Shown here one piece after another: positions 49,091-62,025 of a stretch of 64,000 nt of DNA. Source of the stretch: Hibiscus mutabilis (taxonomy: Eukaryota; Streptophyta; Magnoliopsida; Malvales; Malvaceae); the NCBI GenBank assembly GCA_019671005.1, contig CM033712.1, positions 78,132,479 to 78,196,478 on the forward strand, in the 5' to 3' direction. Position numbers and translations under genes: made by a program. Numbering within the stretch: position 1 is the stretch's first letter; each line of letters starts with the position of its first letter. Under the pieces are notes generated by a model. That model saw only the letters and a program-made list of their open reading frames with translations. It had not been told where the DNA came from and made no database searches.

Positions 49091-52000
49091 TCACATATCA
49101 TGGAAGAGCCGCCTTATCTGGTCGATGTCTGCCGGCATTAAAGTGACTGGGCAGCGCTTATACCGTGACAATGAAATACAGCACAAATCAAATAAGTGCT
49201 TCTCATCAACAACTAAATAAAACATATTCTTTTACTTAGAAAAGCCAAAGATTGAATATATCTCCACAGTTCAAACGGATGAAAAAAGGATTTGAACTGT
49301 GGAAAAAAATCATTTGGTTCACCAAATAGGGTGTGAAGGCCGTACCTGTGAAACATACTTGTGTATGCAAGCATAACAGAAGACAAATCCTGAAACTGTA
49401 ACTACTGAAGGATTCGCACGCTTCTGTGAGCACAATGGACAGATTGTTCTATCAGGCGGCAAGGGAATCCCATCTTTGGCGACCTGCATAGATGATAAGT
49501 GAAATATTTGGTTGAGCAACAGGGTGACAAAAGCTTGCCCTTCTTCTATTTTCTGATTGATATTTGATAAAATAGAAACTGCTGCCAAAATCATCAAATG
49601 GTTGCATAGTTTATGACCAATGCAATAAAAGAAACAGTGCCTCCATATCCTAGGTGAATATCCCTGATTTAGTATATCCATCAATTTATACAATGAAACA
49701 TATGTAAATAAACAAGCTCATAAATCATTCTCCACTTTCTTAAAAGAAATGTGGTCTACGAAATAATGAGGAGTTGTTTTACGTGCAGGTGTGTATATGT
49801 GAGGAGGAAGAGAGGTGAATTTCTCACCTTTGGGGGTGGTGGAGGAGGAGGCGGCGGATAGACAGTAGGAGCTGACATTCTCTCCTCAGCAGATTGATAC
49901 CACCACTCCATCATCTGTGATTATTGGAAAGGAAGTCATAGCAAATTCCATTACTATTTCCAGAAATAAAGTTGAATGTTACATGAAAATACAGGTTTCA
50001 AGAAGAAAAAAAAAAGCAAAACATAGCTAACACACAAATATTAACTTTGGAACGGATGACAACTTTAAGAATGGTCAGATTTTATTGATATTATTTATTA
50101 AACTTCAATGGTGGCACCTAGTTTTAATATATCACTAAGTTAAATATAAATCCAGGAAACTGGATGAAGGTTAAAGCACTACGTGAGTTTAAGAAAAGTA
50201 TCTATAAAAGAATATTATGAGTCATCATGACATACGAGTAGGGCTCTCTGTTTTGCCTAAAGCAAATAAGACATTGATTGGTTTAGTTTGGTTTGGTCCA
50301 GCTATTGCAGAATTTTGCTCAGAAAAATGTAATATCCATAAATATTTCGCATATATTATGTTTTTCAGATATAGTTATTGTTAGTTAACGATAATATAGC
50401 ATCCCTCAACCCTAAAGGGTAATAATTTTTTTTTGAAAACTAAAGGGTAATAAATTTGATAACCAGTAAACTACACTTACTTTAAAGATAAATACTGCAG
50501 CAATTAAACCGGTTTGCGCATAGTCCAGCACCACATATGCACATTTAAGAAAAGCTCCTTGTACAGCCTGCAGGAATTATATTGTCTAATGAGTATGCTG
50601 ACTTTAACATTAGCTAAAGTCAGATGAGCAATTTTGGTAAAAAATCTTAACGATCCAAACTAAAACATCTAGAGAAACATACCTTAACCCACGGAGGCCC
50701 CCAAAGCCTCTCACGTTCACGACTTCAAATTTTGGAAATTCTAGAGGAACTATCCATCTACCTTGACATCAAAATAAGTATACTGAGTATGTGTGCATAT
50801 ATAATACAAATAAGAAAAAACTGCAGAAGTGTGCATATTATGAAGAGTATAGGGCGTGGAAAAAGCATGAAGCAACAAAAATACTGCACCATGTATATTA
50901 GTGTAATAAAACATTCAGACAGAGAAAAGAAATTATTGTTAAATCTGATACCAATTCTTGTTCAGTTGCTCGACAAACATGAATCCCAAGTGCATGTAAT
51001 CCAACAGAATAGAACCCAGTTGCATCCAGCAGATATAGAAGTTCATAAGTAAATGTTAGTCCTGTACCACAAAAGTCAAGATTAGATTAATGTACGTATC
51101 TTGAGATCCAACCAAAGCATGGTCAAGAACCGATAATGGTCATTCAAAGGTCTTTCAAGGAATCATATAAATATGATTGCGGAAAATCGGAAAACCTACA
51201 ATACGGAGATACACATGAGAGCTCCATGGTCGACAACCACAACTTAATTTTTAACTTATTAACTGGTGAGCACAACATATCATTGTTCACACCTAGCCTT
51301 CTCAATCACAAGTTCCACTTCAGGTCATGGGAGACCATGAACAATGATTACATTAATAAATTGCCTTCGTTATTGAAAACATTGATATAAAATGATTACT
51401 TAGATCTGAACACACCTTCAGTGGTAGCATGTAGCCATGGATAACATAAGCCTATAATTTTCTGAATATTCTTCGATAATCGTGTTCTTATTGTTGCTTC
51501 TGCTGATGTTCTTAAAGCAATAGAGGCTTCCCCTTCAACAAAGTAGTCAACATCTTCAAATCTTTCATCACCAGGACCCCATAAACTTGCTTGAAGCCTG
51601 GCTTCCCTTTCTTTGTTATAAATTGAGTGCAATTTTGACTTAAGGTATGGCAAAACAACCTAGAAAGACATAGCAAACCATAGGTTACTCCTGCATTCGA
51701 CAAAGGTTGTTGGAGGGAACTGGCGATAGAATTCTACCAAAAATACAACTGAGAGAACTCTTTGTCGCTTTTCTAGATTAGAGTGTTGGATCCCATCACC
51801 AGTCTTTGGTCGGATGCCAGTCTGTTTTGTTCTTATTTTTGCAGCTCTCCTCCGCAAGCCATATAGAGATTCAGCAAAAGAAGTATCTGTATAAGAATAT
51901 TATATTAGAAAAATGAGTCTCATTGAGTCCAACATACATCTTCCAACTGCAACTAACAAAAAAAATTAAAATTTACTTAGTTCTAGGTTTCTGGTTAAGG

Positions 52001-52971
52001 TTCATTAATGTTAAGTAACGAAAAAAAGTGCCCTGTATGCTAGATCCAATGATGTCTGCTACAACTCATTTTGGACAAGTGAGATCATGGAGCGCAGTCA
52101 AGCCAGGAAATTTAAGTTCCCCATATCACATTGAAAAAACCAGAATGAACTACTTTACCACAAATTTCCATACATGAGTCAGAGTTAAATCAGAGTGAGC
52201 ATTAAAGTTTAAAAGAACACATGTAATTTGGAAGAAAACTAAAATGGGGTACATAAACACTATCTAGAATGTGGAAATAGGAAGATTCAAATACATGCTG
52301 AGCAAAAACACTAAGAACAGATTTTTAAGTAATAATGCAACTAAAAGGAAATCGAAGCAGAAGGAAACCTGTAGTTCGTAAACTATGCATTTCAAGAACC
52401 AACATCAGCAAAGAGAAGAACTCATCTTCATAGTCTAACACCTTATGCAGAATTGGTCTTCTCAATGCCAATACCTATCAATCCACAAATAAACCTCGAA
52501 ATATGTAATCTCCAGTAGCAATTATAACAGTAATTAAATCCATACAAAAAATGTAGTCATTGAAGCAATCTGAAAAATAAAAAACTGTAATCAATCTACA
52601 AACTCACACTAAACAATAAGAAAAGAAGGTATTTTGAAACAAACTGAAGCTTGTTCCCTAGGCATATAACTAAAACAATCAAATTATTCCATTCATATGA
52701 ACGAAAACCCAAGATTGACCCACTAATTGAATAGGCAAATTTTATAGAAAAACTGAACAATTTAGAGAAATCAAGCAGGAAAACTAAAATGGGTATTCCA
52801 TAAATATATAAAAATGTTTTTTTTTCATACGTAAATACAAACAGATAGAGGCGGACCCCAATTGAGTAAGTAAGGGCTGCACGGAGACTAGCGGGAGTTG
52901 CTGAGCTGCAGCCATTTCAAAGGTGGGACGAGTCCCTTGTCCTCCCACTGTCCTCCCACTTGAAACAACAT
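49091..52971 (-). pseudogene. PEX12: PEX12, peroxisome biogenesis RING E3 component, disabled copy
   Basis: Ten exons on the minus strand: 52971-52857, 52474-52369, 51886-51738, 51659-51416, 51061-50952, 50757-50683, 50567-50481, 49914-49828, 49483-49346, 49156 (or 49162)-49091. Repaired, they give about 390 residues, the size of plant PEX12, a membrane ubiquitin ligase that recycles the import receptor PEX5 at the peroxisome. Recognisable parts: AAAQQLP, LEKRQRVLSVVFLVVLPYLK, LLYLLDATGFYS, MMEWWYQSAEER, a proline run, and the zinc finger CPLCSQKRANPSVVTVSGFV. Lesions: an 11-bp tandem duplication in codons 5-12 (52939-52960), a 1-base deletion near 52889 (LPASLR), TGA at codon 249 (50725-50727) where Arg is expected, and GG in place of AG at the last acceptor (49163-49164). 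The stop removes the C-terminal membrane part and the RING. Confidence 0.92.
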
Positions 52972-54284
52972 CTTCTTCTTTCGCTGCTGCTAATCTCTTC
53001 GCCTGAAACTTTCCAGCTTCGGGTATTTGATTTGTGGCTCCGACAGTTTCTTTTTTGTTGAAGAATAAGTTACTAATTTAGTTTCCTTTTCTTTTGATGC
53101 AGTAGTCTTCGGATTCGGATGACAAAGTTTTCGAATTTCAAGGTCTTGGTTCAGCTTCGGCACGTTAGGATGAGAGTTTCGTTTTTCATTTTTAATATAT
53201 GATTTATATTTAATATAGCGGTGAAAATTAAAAGTTTTCGCATATGTTTTTTAGTTTTAAGGTTTAGTAATTTGATTTAGAGAGTATGTATTAAAAATTT
53301 AAGAATATTGATTAGAATTTAAAATTTATATTATATTACCGGGACGATAATGATGAGATAAATATATAAACATAAACACAGAAAACTTAAAAGGAAAAAA
53401 TTACGGGCAAAGTATGAGAACTTTCACTACAATAGGAAAAGAGATTAAGATTAATTTATGATGTTCTTTCTACACCCCTAATCTTTAGTATGTATTTATA
53501 AGAATAGATTTTTTGTTTACAGAAAAAACTTGTATAAAAACAAATTCTACTCAAACTGAATTTTTTACATATAAAGTAAACAAGATCTACTAAAAAGTAG
53601 AATTTTAACTTTAAACCAAATCCTATAAACCTTAAATTCTAACCATAAAGCCTAAATTCTAATCACTACCATAAATTCTAATCTCCTACACTTAAAGCCC
53701 TATATCATATCCATAAACTAAATTTCTAAACCTTAAAATTAAAGTACTTGCATAAACTACAGCCTGTATTTGAAATATTTACCCTTTAATATATTAATCT
53801 TTATAAATTTTGGCATTTATTCGTCTAAATTTTAATTTCACATTTAGGGCTCATTGCGTTGACCGTTTGCATATATATTTCTATAGCATTATCTAACTAT
53901 TTGGTGCTCAGCATTTTCTACAATTATTTTTTATTTGTATATTAAAGAAAAAACAGTTGTGAAATTTAATACCAGACATTGTTCAACAAGATAATGCAAA
54001 CTAGTGGACTCTAAAGGCAAATTTTGTTACAAATCTCGCAATCCGAAATAATATAAAATTCAATTCACAATATTAAGAGATTCATGGTACATCTTATATA
54101 TCGAAAATCATATTAAGTCGTTGTTTACATGTCCAATCTGCATAGATTTTGTTTTTTGAAATAATCTACATAGAATTTTAAGACCCTTTTCTATGATCAT
54201 GACATAGAGCCTATGATTCTTTCGAAACGAAACAATTTATTACATCTTGTCAAATGTTAGAGAAGTAAACATGAAGTTTATTTA
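52972..54284. other. Spacer between PEX12 and the MYB-CC gene
   Basis: The left part is the former PEX12 leader and promoter. 53600-53770 is a CCCTAAA-type degenerate repeat (copy 5), and 53230-53330 is rich in TTTAG words. No gene is seen. Confidence 0.6.
53600..53770. repeat. CCCTAAA-type degenerate repeat, copy 5
   Basis: CTTAAATTCTAACC, CCTAAATTCTAATC and related words are repeated, ending CATAAACTACAGCCTGTATT. It matches the end of the copy at 45040-45190. Confidence 0.5.
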
Positions 54285-56997
54285 TCAGATGTGAAGTCTA
54301 ACAATACTGCCATTTTCAGTTCTGGCTCGTTTCAGGACTGGGAAACTGGACTCGTCATCGTTTTTCTCTACATGGTGAGTCGATTCTGTTTCCAGTGCCT
54401 TCTGCTTCATGCTTACGCCTGTGGAGCTTTTTTCATTCTTACTACTAGCATTTCCTGCATGAATCCCAGTTCTTGAGTGATCTTGCTCTAAGGCTTCTGA
54501 ATTTGATTTATCATTGTTGCATGGCGGATGATTTGAGCCTGGTAATGGCACGGGAGCGTCATCCAAGGAAGAAGAGGGTGCCCCACCTTTTTCGTTCTCC
54601 ACCTTTTTTTGTTTCTCGAACATCATTTGCAGATACCTTCCTTGTTCTTCGATTCGCAGCTGCAAATTTCTCTGAATCTGGAGAAAAAATGTAGCCCAGT
54701 TACACAACATACGTGTATTCATATAAGCACATAACGCTGCATGGATGCAAGTTGTACTATCTGCAGCAACTCAATCAGAAAGGGTTCAACATGACTTTTT
54801 GGAAGACTAAAAATGGGGCATGTTCGGAAAATAAAAAAATCCCACATAAAAATGTTAAAAGTAGCCGATTATAGAAAAACTCTGATACGCTAACGTTGTG
54901 AGCTTGGAAAAGAAGTTATTATATAAGCAAGAAGCCGTAGCTGTGCTTTGAGGTAGCCTGCAGAATTTGCTACCGAAACGAATTAATGCTTAGTTACCAG
55001 TACCAGTAGCATACCTCAAGTTGTTCATGGAGCTGCTTCTGGACTTCCATCTGCATCCGAAGTGCTTCAGTAATTCCTATACTCCTGTTACAAAAAATAA
55101 CAAGGCCAAAATCATATGGATGTTCGAACCTTCTTCCAGGAAAGTGAGCCGAATAGATAGTACTAAATTGCACTGAGCTAAAATGGTGTTCTTTTTTCAG
55201 TTCTCGTCCGAGTTTTGGGCGAAAGAAAGGTTCTAGTTTGACTTCCATTCTAAATGTCATATGTCACAATATAAACAAGAGGCAACCAAGCTAAAAATCA
55301 AATGGATGATAGGCCAATTAAGCTCTTAAGTCTTAACTATAACACTAAATGAGATTAGAACATATTCCGATAAATTTGCAAATTGTTCCTTAAACCATAA
55401 GACGAGAAAAATAACACTTCAGTAGAAGAAAATTCAAAAGAAAAATGGTAGATGAATTTTACTCCAAGATACCGGGAAACGGAAGGTTACTTACGTCTTC
55501 AAGTCTATCGATTTCACTTTTTCAATTGAAGTAACTTTTTTCTCTGATGTTCCTGCAACGAGAAGCAAATAATACATTTTAACCGGTTGCCTTATGTGCT
55601 ATTGCTTGCGCATTGAAAATTGGAAGAGATACAAAGAAGTGTTATGAAAATACTGTGCAACGTAGTTGCAAGTATTATAGTTGTTTTACCTTCTGATGAT
55701 TCTGGCATGTATCTGGCGGTTCTATATTTCTAGATTCCGAAAAAGAAAATGTTCAAGTAAACATATAAGATTGCCTGAGAAGGTAGCTAAAAGGATCAAT
55801 AAAATGAGATTACGTTAAAACCTGCAAATGACTTTTAACATGATAGATTGTTAAGCCTTCTGCATTCATGAGCTTTAAGATGCCTTTCGGAGTAGCTCCT
55901 GTAAGTTTAAATTATATGCCAAATTCCAAAATTAGCAAAAGATGTAAATAGATTATTTCCAACATGCTAATGAGGTGAAGATACATACGTTCGCTGCCAC
56001 CCAGCAGATTAACAGCTTCAAGAAAAGCCTCGTGAAGCTCAGGTGTCCAGCGCATACGGGGCTTTGTTGGAGGAGCAGTGGAGGATGAGTAAGCATTACT
56101 CGAAAATTCTCCATGCGATGCAGGTTGATTCTGATGAAACTGAGGCTGTTGCTTCAACACCTGATGCATTTTCTAATTTTATGATAAAACCGAAAGATAT
56201 GAAAAACTCAAACAAAAAAAGGTACAGGTCACCAGCTCATTCATATTGATATTCTAATAAGAAAATAATATCAAACAAAGCTGCTGATGGCACATCAACA
56301 ATTTAGGCAGAAAGATCATATCATCTTTGGAATGTTAACACTTATAAATTAGTTTGGCACAATAGCAACAGTGGCAAAACTGTATCCAGTTGAGAATCAT
56401 AAAACAAGCAAATTCTGAGGAATAAACTGAGGCTCTACCAAAGAGATTTAAGAATTAACATCATAAGATGCCCGAGACACGTCTGCACCAACTGCATCTA
56501 CCAAAATTTAGGAACAAAGTACAAACCTTCATTTTGGCATCTAAGACATTGGTATCATCAAGAATCTTACTCCAGTCAGGATCCTGAACATTGATAAAAT
56601 CATCCGCCCACTCGTGCCAATCAGTTTTCTTATTGATGTCCTCAGATGCCATGACACCAGTGCCGCTTTCCAGCAGCTGATTTGGAGCAGGAGCAACAGC
56701 ATTTTCCGGCAAATCCAGAAATTTTTGAAGCTGGTCTAAACTCCAAGAAGCATCCTCATTTCCCTGTGTGTGATTCAGAGAAGCTGTGGACTGCGGAAAA
56801 GAAGAATCGACTGGTGGCAAAGATGCTAAACCCCTTAAAGACTGAGAAATGAATGTGGGATTTTGAGAACGTTGAACATTTGCTAGAGCTGAGGCATGCA
56901 TATCACTGGTGGCTATGGAAGGGGATGAAGACGAACTTGGCAATGTGGTGTACTTGTCTTTGAAAGGAGAAGGGAGAGCCGGAAGAGGCGAAGGCAT
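54285..56997 (-). CDS. MYB-CC transcription factor, PHL/PHR1-like
   Basis: Seven exons on the minus strand: 56997-56527, 56160-55989, 55898-55822, 55729-55690, 55552-55495, 55084-55015, 54677-54285. Phases close and encode 426 residues without disruption. The GARP/MYB DNA-binding domain is at about 190-247 (KPRMRWTPELHEAFLEAVNL, ATPKGILKLMN, HVKSHLQKYRTARY). The MYB-CC coiled coil follows at about 275-320 (ITEALRMQMEVQKQLHEQLE, RNLQLRIEEQGRYLQMMFEK). This pair defines the PHR1/PHL family, which binds P1BS-type sites and controls phosphate-starvation genes; closeness to Arabidopsis PHL1 is my reading. The start ATG is preceded in frame by a TAG (57010-57012). That TAG could instead be part of an acceptor CCTAG|GTC, so a longer N-terminus from an upstream exon remains possible. 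Confidence 0.92.
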
Positions 56998-58860
56998 AGC
57001 AGCATAGACCTAGGTTCCTGATTGTCAACTGTTTTATATCTAAATATCAACAACCTGAATAAACAAGCAAGATGCCTGTTAATCCCACATATGAAGAAAT
57101 TCAACAATCTGTAATTCAATAGCTCTAAACTTATTTTGCAGATATATTCATGAAATGAATCATTCGCTATACTTAAGAAGGAAAAACAAAATACATTTAT
57201 CCTAAGGTTAACACCTTTCTAAATTTCTTTGAGCTTTATTTGACTCCTTAGGAATTGAACTTACTACCAAATAAGAAATCCAAAGAAATGATAATTGGAC
57301 AGAGAAAAAGGCAGTGGAGCTTCAACACCACCCGGAAATTAATGGGCTCGGCATTCGAAAGCTGCAAAATTTGCCCATTCAATATTTAATTAATTGAGTT
57401 CCCTGCAGACAACTTTTCACTTTATGATATAGGCAGCCAGACAAATACATGCCTCTAAATATTTTTCCTAGGAACAATAAATAAAAGCAAAACCGTGTTC
57501 ATTTGCCGATCATGAACCGTTACAAAATGATTTATAGTATAGACAATAAACAGGCAAAATCATGTCAACATAAAGGCGGTTTCACTTCGCTTGGGTCTGG
57601 CTCATGCCCTTTTAACGGTACAACTCTGATCGCCATTCACAAGTATAACTTACGATTCATGGAAGAATCCTACACATATGAACATTTAACGGCAATGATA
57701 AATGTCTAGGACAGCAGTAAACAAAGAAAGAAATAGTGGATAGGACCCTAATCCCCACAACGGCACAACCCAAAACGAAAACATCACATTGGTTTTTCTT
57801 ATAAATCTGAATCTTTCCCCATTTTTGCAACTAATCCACTAGTTCAATACCAATAAGCCAAAGCCACAAAGGAAGCCAGAGGAGGAAAAAAATACACTCG
57901 TTTCGAACAAACAAAATACAACTAAAGTGAATTTCAGCAACAGCTCCCAATATGTTGGCCAGCAAGTTGATACATCTAAAAATGGAAGAATCACAGAAAA
58001 GAGAACTTTTTGACCAGCAAATTGATATCTCTAAAATTGATAGCAGCAACAACCTAAACAAACAAATGAAATAATTTTCAACAATTGAATTCATTTCAAG
58101 ATCAAGTCAAACAACAATCATATAAAAAACCTATTTATTGAAGAAAGAGAGGAAAAAGGTTAAAAAGTCTATGAAAGTCTGAAGCAGGAAGACAAACTCA
58201 AACTGAGTAACAAGGAAACCAACAAGTAAAATCATATGAACACCATCACCTTTCCCTTATGGCTGTTCCAATCAATAAAATCGTAGACAAAACCGGAGAA
58301 ATCAACCCATGGAGCAAATAACCGATAACACAAAACAAACCAGACAGACCTAACAACACAACAAAGCCAGCAATTCTACCTAGAATCAATCAGAAGCAGA
58401 AACAACCCATTTCATAACTAAGAAGAATCAAAATTCAAAAAAAGAAGCAGTTTTGAGGATTGGGTGTATAAGGTTAATCTCAGACTCAGATATGGTCAAC
58501 AAATACAAGTAAATTAAAAATCAAAAGGGAAGTATCAAAGAATCTTACTTAGAAATGGGGTTAAAAAATCAATAATGAATCAGTGAGAAGTTGATTATTG
58601 GATGGAAAAAAGCCAACGTTTTTGAGACCCAAAAGCCGAATAAACAAAACAGAGAAAGGGTGGAGAAATATTCTTTATTGATTAAGCAAACGTGGTGGCT
58701 TCGGTTTTGTTTTTCTTCTCGGTTTCCACAAGGACACACGAATTTTATTACAAGTAGGAAAAGTACTCCCATAGTCCCATGCTTTTTGTCTTTCTATTTG
58801 TTTGGGAAAAGCACACATCGGCCCCCTTAGTTTTCATAGTTTTTACAAATGACACCCTAT
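56998..58860 (-). promoter_or_regulatory. Leader, probable leader intron and promoter of the MYB-CC gene
   Basis: No protein-coding frame with recognisable motifs is present. On the minus strand CCCATTTCTAA|GTAAGATTC (about 58551) is a good donor and AACCTAG (57010) a possible acceptor, which would make a roughly 1.5-kb leader intron. Long leader introns are common for this family. Confidence 0.4.
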
Positions 58861-59467
58861 AATACTATTGACGATTCAAATTTCATTCCCATCACTATCT
58901 TAAGCTTTACACCCAAACTAAAATATATGAATAAATTACACCAAATATCACTAAATTTTTAGCAGTGTATCAATTGTAGCACCAAATTTAAAATCAATTC
59001 TATTTAAGCTAGGTTTTAATATTATTATTGAGCCGTTAAAATTTAAATGGTCGGTAAATAAAAAATAACGTCGTTTTCATATAATTACATCGATACCCAA
59101 AATGACGTACTTTGGACAGAAAAATGCATGTCTTTGGGAGATTCAAACCTGGGTATTTGTGATGAAAGTGTAAAGTCTAACTATCGAGCCAAGCTAAGCA
59201 AATTTTATTTTACGAGTAAGTTACATCATATACTACTAAACTTTAAGTTTAATATAAATTATATCATTAAACTAAAAACCAATACTATTTTAGTATTGAA
59301 CTTTAATTTAGTCTTCAATTATATTATTGGGCCGTTAAAATTGATGATATAGACGGTTCTTAACAGTTCGCATGCGATGATGTTGAGAGATTTTAACGAT
59401 CTACTGATATAATTGAAGTCTAAGCTAAAATTCAGTGTTAAAGTAATATCAATTTTTAGTTTAGTGT
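58861..59467. repeat. Inverted-repeat (MITE-like) sequence next to the LTR
   Basis: AATACTATTTTAGTATTGAA and AGTCTTCAATTATAT (about 59280-59325) are answered by ATAATTGAAGTCTAAGC and CAGTGTTAAAGTAATAT (about 59408-59450) in inverse order, forming a fold-back. TTGAGCCGTTAAAATT near 59028 and TTGGGCCGTTAAAATTGATG near 59327 are a further direct repeat. No coding function is seen. Confidence 0.5.
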
Positions 59468-62025
59468 TGTAGCAACCTTTAATAAGTTCGACTACGGGGT
59501 ACCCCTATGTTTTTGGAAAATCGATTTAAGGGGATTTCTTTTTAAAAATTCTTACTTCTTGAAAATAAAGAAGACTAAGAGTCGCCACCGACCACTTGGA
59601 TAAGGTAGGCCGAATACCAGAAAAAACTAGAGATTCAATTTGAAAGGGTTCGAGAGTTGATTACGTGTGATGAAGGATTAGCACCTCCATCACGCCCGGA
59701 AACCGATACCAAAATATTTGTTGCTTTTAAAAAGATGGAAATTGATGATTTTTTTTGAATTGGATGATGAAATTTAAAATAAATTCAATTAAGAGTACTT
59801 AAGTGAAAATTGACCATTGAACGAGCTTTATCAAATTGGTGGGATCAAATTAATTGAGCATTTAATTAATAAGGATGACGATACATCAGACCACAAATTA
59901 AACCGACATCATATAAGCCTGACTGCCATGTTAATTTATGGTTCGAATCTCGTACGTCACCTTTATGCATGATGCAAACAGTTAAGACATGATGTGATGA
60001 TTTGTCATCTTTTAGTTAATGTTTACCTTCGAACGGCAAGAATTAGTTCAAATATTCGGCCAACATCCATTGAGCAATGACTGTTGTGACACAAATACCG
60101 GAATTAATGAATACCTCCTTTTATAATTAAAGATTAATTTATCAAGATAAACATGGAATTAAAATGTTGAATAAATGACAAATAAAATGTATGTCACAAA
60201 AAAAGAATTAAACAAAAACATGACAAGAATAAATAACATAAAAATTCGGAAAATGACCGGATCGAACAAAAGAAACGCGTAAAATAAATGCGGGAAGTTA
60301 AAGTGCAAAAATTTAAAATGAGGAAATTAAATATTAGAAGCTAGATGTTAGGTGTTAGTTGGCTACGCTAAACGGACCGTAAATAATAAGGATCATACCC
60401 TGTTGTAGATCACTGTAAAGCCGATTCGAACATAAAATAAAATTACATAAGAGAATAGAAACAAACAAACAATATACATATACTTTATAAAGTAAATAAT
60501 ATTATAATAGGGTAATAACATATTACATATACTGTAATATAACATTATATAATATAATATATACGATAGTATAATTAACATAGACAATAGAACATTCTAG
60601 CATATATATATATCGAACTATACAATAAATATATAATATATATAATAGCGAACCATAGCTTATAATATATTATATACGTGCGTGCATATATATATATATA
60701 TTATATATAGAAGAATATAGGGAAAAAGAGAGAAAAAAGCAGTATGTATAATGAAACTATGATAATATATATACTAAAGCTATATTATGCTAATGGAAAC
60801 ATAACCATAATAAATATACGTATGATACATAAAAATATATGACATATAAAATGGAATGGGTTTAGAAATGGATTGCCTGGGTCCAACATCTCACGCGGGT
60901 CTAAAGAGGCACAAAGGGGTTAACCCTTTTTCTTTAAACTCATTCTCATCCTTATCATCTCCAACATAAATCAAAAATCCCTCTTCTTTCAAACAAACCC
61001 TAGCCGCCGTCACTTTTCCCGCTCGCTGTCGCCGCCTCGGTGCTACTCCTGGCGATTCGAAGCAACCACTTGAAAGCTTTCTCCTTCCTCTTCTTCTTTA
61101 TCGATTTGGATTTCATCAGGAGTGGCAAGAACGCCTCGAAACGAGGCTAAAATATTTAACATCTTAGAGTGCCGATCTACGCCGTCCGCCGTTAGATGGA
61201 GCTGGATTCATGATATGTTACTTCCTACGTCGAGAGGAGCTTGCCTACCATTGGGATCGCCGGTCAGAATCTCCGGTCGTCGGGAGCCACTGTGGCCAAA
61301 CGAGTAAACTTCTCTTTTTGGTTTTAAAAATTTTAGAACTCCTTTGTTTAATGAAAAATGAGATCTTTTACCTCCGAAAAACCCTAATGTTCTACTGATA
61401 TCAAGAAGAAAAGAAATACCTCAAAATGCTTTTTCTTTGTATTGATCCGAATCTCCCTCTAACCAGGGTTCACATTATGTTGGTGTTCGGTTTATATACA
61501 TCGAATTACATTGAAATTCTATATATTAGAAAAGAAAGAAAAATTGTGGTTGGTTGCCGTTTGAAAATTTGATGTTTGGTGCATTTCTGACTTTGTTGGT
61601 TTGTCTCCTTGATTCCCCTGATTTGTGTCGATTTTTTATTTGGTTTTGTCCCTTCTTTGCATGTGAGGCTCGTACGAGAAAGGGACCAAATGAGGGACGG
61701 CTTGCTGACGGGGCCGTTGAGGTGGCGCTGATGTGGCGAGGACGCGGCTGAGGCAGCCATCGACGTGGCTATTGACGTGGCCAGATGGCCGTTGACGTGG
61801 CAGCAACTCAACGGTCAGGAAAATTCTAAAAGGGCAGCTGAAGAGACGAGCACGTGGGTCCCATAGGCATATGGGAGTGTTGAAGAGGCGCTTGTGTGCG
61901 CGTGGGAAACTGAAGGGGCAATGAGTGGCGGCTAGGGTTTCTAATTTGGCAGATGGGTTTAGGTTTAGTTTGGGCTTAATTGGGCTTTGTTGGGTAATAG
62001 GTAATTGGTTTGTAAATGTATAACA
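59468..62025. mobile_element. Probable solo LTR or LTR fragment of a gypsy-type element
   Basis: It begins TGTAGCAACC, contains the GAGTCGCCACCGACCACTTG-type block (59580-59600) also seen diverged at 24411-24640, and can end at TATAACA (62025), giving TG...CA ends. The middle is a TATATA-rich tract (60470-60860). A GC-richer stretch (61000-61930) contains AAACCCTAGCCGCC and short non-conserved frames. No target duplication, gag or pol was found, so the boundaries are tentative. Confidence 0.4.

Noticed and set aside
50732..51390. Plus-strand frames
   Set aside because: Antisense to PEX12 exons and introns.
61122..61398. Plus-strand frames in the GC-richer stretch
   Set aside because: Part of LTR-like sequence; no family recognised.
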